64,000 nucleotides of DNA from assembly GCF_900496995.4 (NCBI RefSeq), contig NC_044022.1:21156938-21220937 (forward strand), in the 5' to 3' direction. Below are positions 26,380-35,479 of this stretch, in pieces (positions within the stretch are counted from its first letter, which is position 1; every line of letters begins with the position of its first letter). The notes under the pieces were generated by a model. It worked only from the letters and a program-made list of their open reading frames with translations, was not told the origin of the DNA and made no database searches. Source of the stretch: Aquila chrysaetos chrysaetos. Taxonomy: Eukaryota; Chordata; Aves; Accipitriformes; Accipitridae. The translations under genes and the position numbers were made by a program.

Positions 26380-27640
26380 TCTTCTTCCTACTTCTGAATC
26401 TGGCTGCAAGCACTTATTTATAGGTATTAACGATGTACTGCTGGAACACTTTGCGAGGTCAGGAACTGGCTATCTATTGCAAAACACTTTTACAGTTCAG
26501 TTAGGAAATGCAGCTTCCATCTTCATTTCTATCAATACTTGCTGTTTTCTTGTACTGGACTTCCAATGCTTCCCACAAATAAGAAAAAAAAAGGGGGGGA
26601 AAAAAGAAGCTTTTTGATTTTTTTTTTAAGAGATGTTTTCAATTTCTTTAAAATATATTTGAATCTATAAAAATACAAGAGAAAATGTTCCTTGGCAATA
26701 TAAAACCTTATTATAACTCCTCTTCTGGCAGCAAAGTTTGAAAATTAAAAGATTTTATGTAATACAATTAAGGCACAGTCCATCTCTAGGCAGCTGTCTT
26801 AAAACTCCACCTGTACATGCTCAAAAACATATTATTTGCAGGACAAAAATGCCCAAATAATCCAAACAAGGAGGAAGACAAAAACAATCCAAAGTGACTC
26901 TTTTAACTTCTTTCACTTCTTGAATGAATCTCGCTAGCTATGTATTAGGTGACTACACAGCAGACTGAAAAGGTCCCTTTTTCCTCACCAGACAACAGCC
27001 TTCAAATATCACCCTCTTACCCAACAGAAGTCACTGGTCAGTCACTTTCATTTTTATTATCTGCAAGCCACCCAGCCTTACGGTCTTTAATGTCCCTCTG
27101 ATCCTCCCATGTATTAAAAGAGAGGATTGAAAACGAGGAAAGCAATCCCTTGACCTGGAATTATTAAAGTGACAGTGCTGCTCACTGGGCACTTTGGCAA
27201 AGCAGATTGCTTTATACTGGAGTCATTTACTTCATGCCATTTCTTCCTCTGCACAGCAGCCACCTCGTGAAAGAGGAATAAGGAGAGTTAGGAGACGAGC
27301 TTCACAAAAGGTTCATTTTCAGAGATAATGAAGTATTAATGAAACGAAAAGCAAGCCATGGGATCAGTCCAGAGTTTCCCACTCGGAAGCGCAGCTGGTT
27401 GGCTTCAATACGAGCCTCTGTCTCCCTCCCTTTTTCTGGAAAAACAAAAAGAGAGAAACAGAAACGGGATAGATTTTCCTCATCTAGCTCCTTAAGAAAA
27501 AGTATGAAAGAGGTGGACAAGCTCCAGGCGCTCCCCTTCCCCGCACGAGGAGCTGCGATGCAGGTTGACGGGGCTTTGCTTTGCATCGTCGTCTTTAGGA
27601 GAAGGAAACTGTTATTTGTGAGGGGGGGGGCGGCTCTGTT
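26380..27640. other. upstream of the DLG2 start codon; probable 5' untranslated exon or intron
   Basis: AT-rich sequence between the DLG2 start codon and the CpG-rich block. It should contain the remainder of the DLG2 5' untranslated region or an upstream intron, but no exon limit can be set from sequence alone. An open minus-strand frame of 94 codons (27302-27586) has no recognised similarity. A run of A followed by G lies at about 26582-26605. Confidence 0.4.
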
Positions 27641-27940
27641 TTGCTAACGTTAAAGATGTTCACAGTTGGGATCTGTTCGTCCCCGGTCCCCTCCAGGCAG
27701 GGACTCTCCCCCCACACACACACACCCCCCCGGCTTCTCCCGGTCCAAAAGGGAACCGTCCCTCGCTTTCTGAAGCGGGACGAGGCAGAGAGGGCTGGCT
27801 CGCTCGGTGGAGGACTGGGATGAACTGGAGGAGCCGGGCTAGATCTAGGGAGGACGGCTTCCCCCGGGGGTCGCCGAGGGAGAGAGGCAGGAGCGGAGGG
27901 GGCTGAGGCGGGGACGGGACGGGGAGCACAAAGGGGCTGG

Positions 27941-28036
27941 AGGGGAGGGGAGGGGAGGAGGGAAGGGAAGGGAAGGGAAGGGAAGGGAAGAAGGGAAGGG
28001 AAGAAGGGAAGAGAAGAAGGGAAGAAGGGAAGGGGG
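27941..28036. repeat. GGGGA/GGGAA polypurine tandem repeat
   Basis: Nearly 100 bases consisting only of A and G, in GAGGGG, GGGAA and AAGAAGGG units. Such homopurine tracts can adopt triplex or G-quadruplex structures. It lies inside the presumed divergent promoter. Confidence 0.9.
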
Positions 28037-28500
28037 CTGAGGGAGGACGGGCGGGAAAGGGGCGCGGGGGCTGAGGGGAGGCGGCCGCAGGCGGCGCCCG
28101 GTGCGGGGGGCTGAGGCCTGGGCGAGGGGAGGGGGTTCAGCGGGTTACCCCGAGGACGGGGCCTCCCCCCATCGAAGGCTCCTCGCTCCGCTAGGGGGAG
28201 TCCCCGCGTCCCGGCCGCCGGCTGCAGGATCCCCGCTCAGCCCCGTCTCCATGGAGGAGCCGCCGCCGCCGCCGCCGCCATCCGCCGCCCCTAGCAACCA
28301 GCACCGGGCCGGGCGCTGACCGACCCGCCCGCCCAGCACGGTCCGCAGCCAATCGGAAGCCGCCGTGCTGGGCCGGCGGGGGGAACGCCCAATCAAAGGT
28401 GTCCTCTGAAGGGCTGGGTCATGTGAGCGGGTAAGATGGCGGCGCCCACACGAGGGGAGAGGGCGGGCGGGAGGTGGGAGGAGCCATGTTGTAGGCGGCG

Positions 28501-28526
28501 GGGGCCTTCCTGACGGGAGCGGCGCG
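28501..28526 (+). other. TMEM126A: probable 3' end of TMEM126A untranslated exon 1
   Basis: The coding exon of TMEM126A begins with a splice acceptor (GTGATCCAG, ending 30444) nine bases before its ATG, so at least one upstream untranslated exon must exist. The best donor in the CpG block is GCGCG/GTAAGG with the last exon base at 28526. The 5' end and choice of donor are inference; 28429 is an alternative. Confidence 0.4.
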
Positions 28527-28560
28527 GTAAGGGCGGGCGCGGCGGCGGGAGCGGGAGGGC

Positions 28561-28640
28561 CGTGTCCGTGTCCGTGTCCGTGTCTGTGTCCGTGTCCGTG
28601 TCCGTGTCCGTGTCCGTGTCCGTGTCCGTGTCCGTGTCCG
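28561..28640. repeat. hexamer tandem repeat (CGTGTC)n
   Basis: About 13 head-to-tail copies of a six-base unit (GTGTCC/CGTGTC), with a single C-to-T change near 28584. It starts some 34 bases after the likely TMEM126A exon 1 donor. Open frames through it (HGHG, DTDT and RTRT on the minus strand) are repeat artefacts. Confidence 0.95.
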
Positions 28641-28719
28641 GCGGGGACAGCGCAAGGTCGTGCAGGTCGGAGCCCGGCCCCGGCGGGAAGGCCGTGAGGG
28701 GGTGGGTGGGGGGGTGCGG

Positions 28720-29772
28720 GTATGAGTAAAAGCTCGTGGGTTGAGGTAAGGACGGGGAGATCATTCACCAATTACCATTACGGACAAAACAGACTAGACT
28801 TTGGGGAAAGTAATTTAATTGCTTGCCGATCAAACCAGAGTAGGGTAATGAGAAATAAGAACTAAATCTTAAAACACCTTCCCCCCACACCTCCCTTCTT
28901 CCCAGGCTCAACTTCACTCCCGAATTCTCTACCTCCCCCCCAAGCAGTGTAGAGTGATGGGGAATGGGGGTTGGGGTCAGTTCATCAGACGTTGTCTCTG
29001 CCGCTCCTTCCTCCTCAGGGTGAGGACTCCTTACTCTTCCCCTGCTCCAGCGTGGGGTCCCTCCCACAGGAGACAGTCCTCCACGAACTGCTCCAGCGTG
29101 GGTCCCTTCCCCGGGCTGCAGTCCTTCAGGCACAGACTGCTCCAGCGTGGGTCCCTTCCCCGGGCTGCAGTCCTTCAGGCACAGCCTGCTCCAGCGTGGG
29201 TCCCCCGTGGGGTCACAAGTCCTGCCAGAAAACCTGCTCCAGCGCGGGCTCCTCTCTCTCTCCACGGGGCCACAGGTCCTGCCAGGAGCCTGCTCCAGCG
29301 CGGGCTTCCCACGGGGTCCCAGCCTCCTTCGGGCATCCCCCTGCTCCGGCGTGGGGTCCTCCCCGGGCTGCAGGTGGATATCTGCTCCCCCGTGGACCTC
29401 CCTGGGCTGCAGGGGGACAGCCTGCCTCACCAGGGTCTTCCCCACGGGCTGCGGGGGAATCTCTGCTCCGGCGCCTGGAGCATCTCCTCCCCTCCTTCTG
29501 CACTGACCTGGGGGGCTGCAGGGCTGGTGCTCTCACATCTTCTCACTCCTCTCTCAGGCTGCAATTGCTGTTGCACAGTAACTTTTTCCCCTTCTTAAAT
29601 ATGTTCTCCCAGAGGCGCTACCACCATTGCTGATGGGCTCGGCCTTGGCCAGCGGCGGGTCCGTCTTGGAGCCGGCTCTTGTCCAACATGGGGGCGGCTT
29701 CTGGCATCTTCTCGCAGAAGCCACCCTGCAGCCCCACTGTTACCAAAACCTTGCCACACAAACCCAATACAA
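28720..29772 (-). mobile_element. interspersed avian repeat, LTR-like; non-autonomous or solo copy
   Basis: A roughly 1.05 kb GC-rich unit with sharp edges against its surroundings. From memory its sequence (a CAAACCCAATAC end, a TGCTCCAGCGTGGG repeated core, and an AATTACCATTACGGACAAAA end) matches a repeat seen many times in bird genome assemblies, probably the LTR or terminal region of an endogenous retroelement read on the minus strand; this was not verified by search. Inside are at least nine copies of a CTGCTCC(A/G)GCG(T/C)GGG-type motif at 29042, 29088, 29137, 29186, 29234, 29290, 29341, 29382 and 29463, spaced about 41-56 bases except the last (81). A 226-codon minus-strand frame (28765-29445) runs through these units. 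No reverse transcriptase, gag or env similarity was seen. Confidence 0.6.
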
Positions 29773-30444
29773 CTGTATGCTTTCTGACTTAATACATGTC
29801 TCTGACTAAGAGTACAATAAAAAAAAAAAAGTCCTTCCTTGTGGAATATAAAAGCAGAGTAGATATCTTCAAGAATCCTTTAAATTTTTACAAAGTATGG
29901 ATTTATTTGTTTTTTTCTTACTGTTCTATTTGACAGTTAAGTCAATTTAAATCTGGAGTATTGCCAAAAGCCTCGTCCAGTTAGTGTCCTCCCTTGTTCT
30001 GCAGGCATTAGGGATCGTTGTGTTAGAAGGTGATCCAGCTGGAACAAACAAGTACACTGTCCGTTGTTCCTCTGAGCAGTTTTCATCTCTCTGTTTCCTG
30101 ATCCAAGCTGCTGTATGGCCCCAGGGTTGGAGGTGCTCAGGCAGGAGTATCTGCAGGGTGAGACTGTCCGTTTTCATCGCAGCGAGTACTTAAGTTGGCT
30201 TAAAGCGATTGTCAAACCACAGCGGCAACATCACTAAAGAAAGCAGTTTTTTAGGGTTCACGTAGTCATAAACATCATAGACATCTTTAGCTGGATTGTG
30301 CCCTTTGCATCTGAAAACTCTGCCATGAAAAACAGGAAATGCATTTGTGATTGCATAGTGCCAAAAGAGTCTAAATGTTTATTTGATACATACTGGGGCT
30401 GTGTAACTTTGATTACGTTTGTTTGTTTGTTCCTTGTGATCCAG

Positions 30445-30569
30445 GACTTCAAGATGACAGGAAGAGAGTTTCTTGAACTAGATTCTCCGCAGCAAAGACT
30501 ATATTTGGAAAGACTTAAGCGGATGGAAGTCATACAAAAGATGTTCAATGAGCTTCCTAAAGCAGATCA
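30445..30569 (+). CDS. TMEM126A: TMEM126A exon with start codon
   Basis: The acceptor is pyrimidine- and TTTG-rich, ending GATCCAG at 30444. Nine untranslated bases precede the ATG at 30454. The coding part encodes 38 codons plus CA, giving MTGREFLELDSPQQ and ending NELPKAD; the split Gln codon is completed by the next exon. The GTAAGT donor is at 30570. Confidence 0.93.
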
Positions 30570-31298
30570 GTAAGTGCTGGTAAAATAAATGAAGATAAGT
30601 GAATCAAACATTTCAAGTCTTTTGGAGGCTTTTCTTTTCCCTTACTCTTGTATTACAAATCTTCCTTGCAGTTATAAAAATATTTAATTGTGAAGATGTT
30701 TATTATTGTCCAGAACAGAAAACTTGTTTCGCATTTTTTAAATATGGTTAGTTCACTGTTATCTCTGGTCCTGCTCAGCTGGTTTCTGGCATGTGCTCCC
30801 CAATGCTTAAGGTTCTGGGACAGCTGATCAGCCCTGACTGGCTCTGAGCATTCATACAGTGCTGTGCTAGGGCTAATAAATTTTCTAGGAAACTGAAATG
30901 TTGGCAAGAATAAGGCAGATACCTTTGTGGTTCTGCAGGAGTCATCTCATGTCCCGCAGGGCTGGCCTGGGACCAGAACTGAGGGAGCGTCAACCTGCTA
31001 GTTCCTGCATTTCATTCTGCACTGCTCCCCGTTTCAGGAAGGCAAGACTGAGGTATCCAGGTGGTGGTGGACGAGTCAGGCAGAGTCGTGCAGGCTCATC
31101 AGCAGGGTTCTGTGCAGCACAAAACCAGCTAAATGCCTTCTGGGCCTCACAAACAACCTTTCTGTGTTTTGTGATATTGCGTTTCACTGCAAAACCTTAC
31201 TGAACCTGAGCTGGTTCTGTAAGGAGCTGTTTGCACATGCATATCATCTTGGATAAGCTCTGTATAAATAAGAGTAATCAGAAACTTCTTTTTTTTTT

Positions 31299-31353
<55 letters not shown>

Positions 31354-34300
31354 CCTTTTTTTTTTTTTTCTTTTTTATTAGGACTAAATTGCTGGCTAAA
31401 CCCCTGCCATTACAGTCAGTGGTGCAGCTTTCTGTAGGATCTGCTGCACTCACATTCAACTTGTAACACTTCTCCTTCCCCCAACGAGCTGGGGAGCTAA
31501 GGGGGAGGCAGGTTCCTCAGTGGTGAGGTGGTAACATCTTGATAAAAACTGTGGAACCTAGGCACTGCTGGGCCTTGGAAAGAAATAGCTGCTGGGATGT
31601 GAGCCTGTATTTGAAACTGCCTTGGGAGGACTTAAAAGTTTGTATATCCAGAAGGGAGGTCAGTAATGGCTGGAAGGAAAGAGGAAGCATCCTACAGTCA
31701 GATTGAGAGAGCTCATGCTCACCAAAGTTCTTGGTTTTTGACACTAGGGAGCTAGTATTAAAACAAACAAACAAAAAAAAAACCCTGAAACCAAAAAAAA
31801 ACCCCAAACAACAGACAAAAAACCAAACCCAACCCTTCCATCCTCCCTTTCTTTCCTTTCATGCAGTGTAGCAGTTCTGTACATCAGTAAGCCTGAATAG
31901 ATTCTGATGGTTCTGGGTACATTAATGTGCTCTATGTTGGCTTCTCAAATACACTGCTAAATTTTAATCTACACCTATGTGTATGCACACATGCATTTCA
32001 CTGCCTGTGATTTTAAACATACCAGTAGCATGAAATGGCTGGTTTGCAGAATCTGTACTCTTGGGGAGAGTCTGTAAATGACATCTAGTATTGGGAGAAT
32101 GGTGATTTGAAAAGCAAATAGGCCCATTTCTTCTTCAAACCACAAAAAAAGAAACATGGCTCCTAAATAAGGGTGAGAGATCTGACCACTGGAGTCCTTT
32201 TGCTATATAGTATCAGAATTGAATTGTTAGTAGCTTATTTTCATGTTTGAAAATCTGATGTATACCAAGCTTGGAAGTGTTTTCCTGTTCAAAATGAGAA
32301 ACAGTTGGTGTCATTGATGCCAGATGTTTTTAATGTTTTAGGTTTTGCAGAATTAGCACCTACGTCTCTGAAGCCTTTTTTGTATGGTTTGTCAGTGCTT
32401 AGTGTTACTCTAAGCATTAAAATGTGGAAGAGTTTTAAATAGGTTGATTTTTAAAAAATCATATATTTTAATTGCTAAATGGTTTAGAGATTGTCACATT
32501 TGATAATTTTGCAAATAAATATGACATTTGGCCAAGCATAAATTTTGTGACCGGTTAAGCATTTTATTTTCTTCAGGGCTTTAGTGGTAAATCCAACTTA
32601 TGACGCATTTTAAAAACACACTTTTAACATAATAATATTGGCACAGCCTCAGAATCGGGAGTGCCTTCCAGTTAATTGCTTTGCCTGGCAATAGTTGTCG
32701 TTCTGGGAATTTTAGATTTGTGGAAACCTAAAGCAAAGAGTCGTTTCCACTAATCAATCAGGTATGCCAGGTATAATGTTATAGGTAATGCACAACTTCC
32801 TTCTGCAAGCCAAACGAAATAAATCACAAACTGCTCATCAGGCTTGTAAAACTGGCACGCTTTTGCGTTCCCTGTCTTGCGTTACCTGCGGTGATGTAAT
32901 GTACTAAAGTGGGAACTGTTTGTCAAGATACTAAATGCTGACTATCTCTGACCAGACTTTGTTCTATTCTGCCTTCACCATATTACAGATTGCAACAGGA
33001 GTAGTTGCCCTAAACCATATGTTAAAAACATGGTAGATAACATAATCCAGTCCCTCTGTTATCAAGGGAAAAATAGAAGTCCCAGTTCTGTAAACCAGTG
33101 CATAACCTTTAACTAGCGTAACCTCCTAGCAAGGTAGGACCTTAAATTCACATTTTCCATGCACACAAGGAAGGCTTACAGCCCTTCAGCTTCCAGGATC
33201 AGTACAAATGATCTGCCAGCAGCTGCTGAGATCGTTATTGCAAGATCTCAGTTGCCATAGTTGTCCCACCTGATCTGTTCTGTAAGCTCTTATGTTGAAA
33301 CTAAATCTGTACTTTTGGGTAAGCAGGCTAGAAAGAAGGCTGATGACAGGAGCTAGCTGTGATTATTTAAATATATATATACAGTTTATATATATATATA
33401 GTTTTTTAATTTGTTTTGAGAAAACATACTGCTTAGAAACATGCTGATTAAGAGAGCAAATTTCATGAAGTTTCCATCAGCCATAATAAATAAAAAATTA
33501 CGTAGAAAAGACTTCTCAGCCTTTCTGTCCCTTCATTCTTGAGGTGTGTGTAAACTCAGGCATATAGCAAAGGATGCTACACGGGTTGCTTTTGAAAGTA
33601 GTTACTCTCCATTTTGCACCAGTGAGAGATTTACATCTCTTACCTCTTACTGTAGGATATTCAGAAGTGAATTGCAGCACTGAGTAAACCAAACTTTTCT
33701 ACAGTTCTCAATTGCTGAAGCAACTTTCCTTCTTTCACAGGAACCTTTGTAATCATGGATCATACTTCCTTGGAGCAAATGCAAGCTTATGTGGCTTAGC
33801 AGCAAATAACTTCTTCAGGAACATCCTACATGTCAGAAGGGCTTCCTTAGTGTCTGCTCTGCCAATGGCTGTTATTCCGTTTCTTTCAACAGTAGCGGCT
33901 TATGAAGTATTTGTGCGTAAGCCTTTATTTTCAGGTAAAAACCTCTTTATTCCTTGTTTTCCAAAGGGCTTTGCTTTCTGGACACATTGTAACGCTAGAG
34001 GAGTTTTTCCTCTCTGCAGAACTGAGGTCTCGAACTGTGGTGGTCTTGAAAAACCTCAGTTTGTAAAGCAGGGTTTGAAAAACACATCATTTAATGCATT
34101 GGGCAGCAGTGAGTTCTTGAAGTTGAGTGGGAAAGCACATACATATGTGGATTTATATATCTTCATTAAAAAATTTGTTACGTGTCACTGAAGTTTAGCA
34201 TTTTTCACCCAAAGTCGTGTAAAAGTGACTGCAACAAAGCAGTTCAGTTTCCCCCACCCATATGATTTTATTTGAAGGTCAACTTTAGAGTGGTAGATTC

Positions 34301-35433
34301 TTTGTGGGTTGGAATGAGGGTGATTTTTTTGCAAAAAGAAGAGTCCTGCTTTCAGAATTTCTTGCATACCGCTACAGCTTAGCCGTTTCTGTCAAGCACC
34401 TGTTTCCACGTTGTCGCACGCAGCTTATAAATTGATGTGGTGGAGCTATGTGGATATTGACGGTGAAATACTGTTTGTCATGCAGGTGAGCTAAACTGTG
34501 AGGTCTGCACTGTGGTCAGAGGAGGATTAATAGGGGCTGTCGTGGGTGGCCTCTATCCTGTTTTCCTGGCTCTCCCCATGAACGCGAGCCTTGCAGCCAG
34601 GTACGTCTTATTAACCTGCAATGAGTGGAATGTATTTGTTGGTCAAATCTTTGGTTCAAATTCTGTGGATTTTTAGTCTATGCACACCTGTCTTCTTTGT
34701 AGGCTTTTAGTACATGGAAGGGGATTTACATTAAGGGCATCTAATTACAAGGCACAGTTCCTAGGACATACACCAAGCGTCCAAAGCGAAACAAGATCTG
34801 CAAAATGATACACTGTAAAGCACTTGTGTTTAGCTGGAACCTTACAAGCTACCCACGATGGGCCTGGGTACCTGAAATTGTGGCTGCTGTCCTGCCAAGC
34901 GCTGAAGATTGCTGCTTAGTGCCGTTTGGCTGGACGGCCGAGAGACCCTGCGGATCCTGGGCAGCGCCCAGCAGCCAAACTCCCTGGCGGGTGTAATTCT
35001 GTGGATTGGGTCAGAGCACAGCGAGGGGATGGCAAGACGTCAGTATGCTCAGGATGATTTATAGCATTTATCCGGAGAGCTCAGTACCACCAGGTGAATG
35101 TAACTTGGGGTAGGAAGGAGAGAATGAGAATCTACCTAAATATTTTTAATGACTTTAATGTTAAATCTTGACACTGAAATTGGATGGAAAAAAAAAAGTA
35201 AGTTTCTACCACTGTTTATGTTGTTTAGGTATTCTTCATCTCCCTTGCCAGGGAAAGAAAATCTACTACGCTTCTGGCTCACAACTTCTCAGCCTGTCTT
35301 TAGAAAGATGAGTTGGGGTGTACTTATACAGGTTCTGACTGGATTATATCTTGCCACTAAACATCACGGAATATATATCAAAGTACTGCAGCAGATGAAC
35401 GCTAGCAGGGATCCTGAAGAGTTACAAGCATGA
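30454..35433 (+). CDS. TMEM126A: TMEM126A, mitochondrial complex I assembly factor
   Basis: Four coding exons (30454-30569, 33741-33934, 34486-34600, 35229-35433) join in frame to 630 bases: 209 residues and a TGA stop. All junctions are GT-AG. The protein has four hydrophobic segments at about residues 46-64, 77-97, 116-136 and 169-186, and family marks such as GGLYPVFLALP and PVFRKM. TMEM126A is a multipass inner mitochondrial membrane protein needed for assembly of complex I; human mutations cause recessive optic atrophy (OPA7). Human TMEM126A has 195 residues, so this protein is slightly longer, mainly at the amino end. It looks more like TMEM126A than TMEM126B in the segment after exon 2 (GELNCEVCTV). 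A polyadenylation signal AATAAA lies at 35474-35479; a second at 36398-36403 is possible. Confidence 0.95.
31289..31378. repeat. about 90-base poly-T tract
   Basis: Almost pure T, broken by a few C. The length is unusual for a homopolymer and the true size is doubtful, since such runs are hard to sequence. It could be the A-tail of a retroposed copy read in reverse, but no source sequence was recognised next to it. Confidence 0.9.
33369..33401. repeat. TA microsatellite
   Basis: Two runs of TA separated by CAGTT, in the TMEM126A intron. Confidence 0.8.
33741..33934 (+). CDS. TMEM126A: TMEM126A coding exon 2
   Basis: 194 bases after a TCTTTCACAG acceptor, ending before a GTAAAA donor. It encodes the first two hydrophobic segments (NHGSYFLGANASLCGLAANN and the PMAVIPFLSTV stretch). 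Confidence 0.95.
34486..34600 (+). CDS. TMEM126A: TMEM126A coding exon 3
   Basis: 115 bases between acceptor TCATGCAG and donor GTACGT. It encodes ELNCEVCTVVRGG and the third hydrophobic segment with GGLYPVFLALP, ending in a split Arg codon. Confidence 0.95.
35229..35433 (+). CDS. TMEM126A: TMEM126A last coding exon
   Basis: Follows acceptor TGTTTAG. It encodes YSSSPLPGKENLL, the PVFRKM motif and the fourth hydrophobic segment, ending EELQA and TGA at 35431-35433. AATAAA follows 41 bases later at 35474. Confidence 0.95.
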
Positions 35434-35473
35434 AGTTAAAGCAACTTTTCAGTTGCCTTGGATAAGTAACCAT

Positions 35474-35479
35474 AATAAA
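35474..35479 (+). terminator. TMEM126A: polyadenylation signal of TMEM126A
   Basis: Canonical AATAAA 41 bases after the stop codon; a T- and TG-containing stretch (TTGTTGCTTGCTGTC) follows within about 30 bases. Confidence 0.6.

Larger units (their letters stand above)
27640..28700. promoter_or_regulatory. CpG-rich block, probable divergent promoter of DLG2 (-) and TMEM126A (+)
   Basis: About 1 kb rich in CG dinucleotides and G/C runs, in sharp contrast to the AT-rich flanks. DLG2 runs leftward and TMEM126A rightward from here, the arrangement seen at the mammalian locus, where the DLG2 5' end faces the TMEM126 genes. Candidate donors for an untranslated TMEM126A first exon are GCGCG/GTAAGG at 28526/28527 and GAGCGG/GTAAGA near 28429. 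Possible CCAAT boxes occur on the plus strand at about 28350 and 28390. Transcription start sites are not determined. Confidence 0.6.
30570..33740 (+). other. TMEM126A intron between coding exons 1 and 2
   Basis: A 3.2 kb intron. It contains the long poly-T tract at 31289-31378 and a TA microsatellite at 33369-33401. No other gene was recognised. Confidence 0.85.

Noticed and set aside
28145-28175. Possible DLG2 start exon in the CpG block (minus-strand ATGGGGGGAGGC with a GTAACC donor)
   Set aside because: The exon would end in phase 0, whereas the L27 exon needs a preceding single G. The MPVKKK exon at 26361-26379 fits in phase and in sequence.
28145-28771. 208-codon minus-strand frame with HGHG repeats, plus overlapping DTDT and RTRT frames
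   Set aside because: It runs through the hexamer tandem repeat and GC-rich promoter DNA in three frames at once, which is typical of low-complexity sequence with few stops.
28765-29633. Several 100-220 codon frames on both strands
   Set aside because: They are all inside the interspersed repeat, overlap in several frames on both strands, and follow its tandem core units. No retroviral or other domain was seen.
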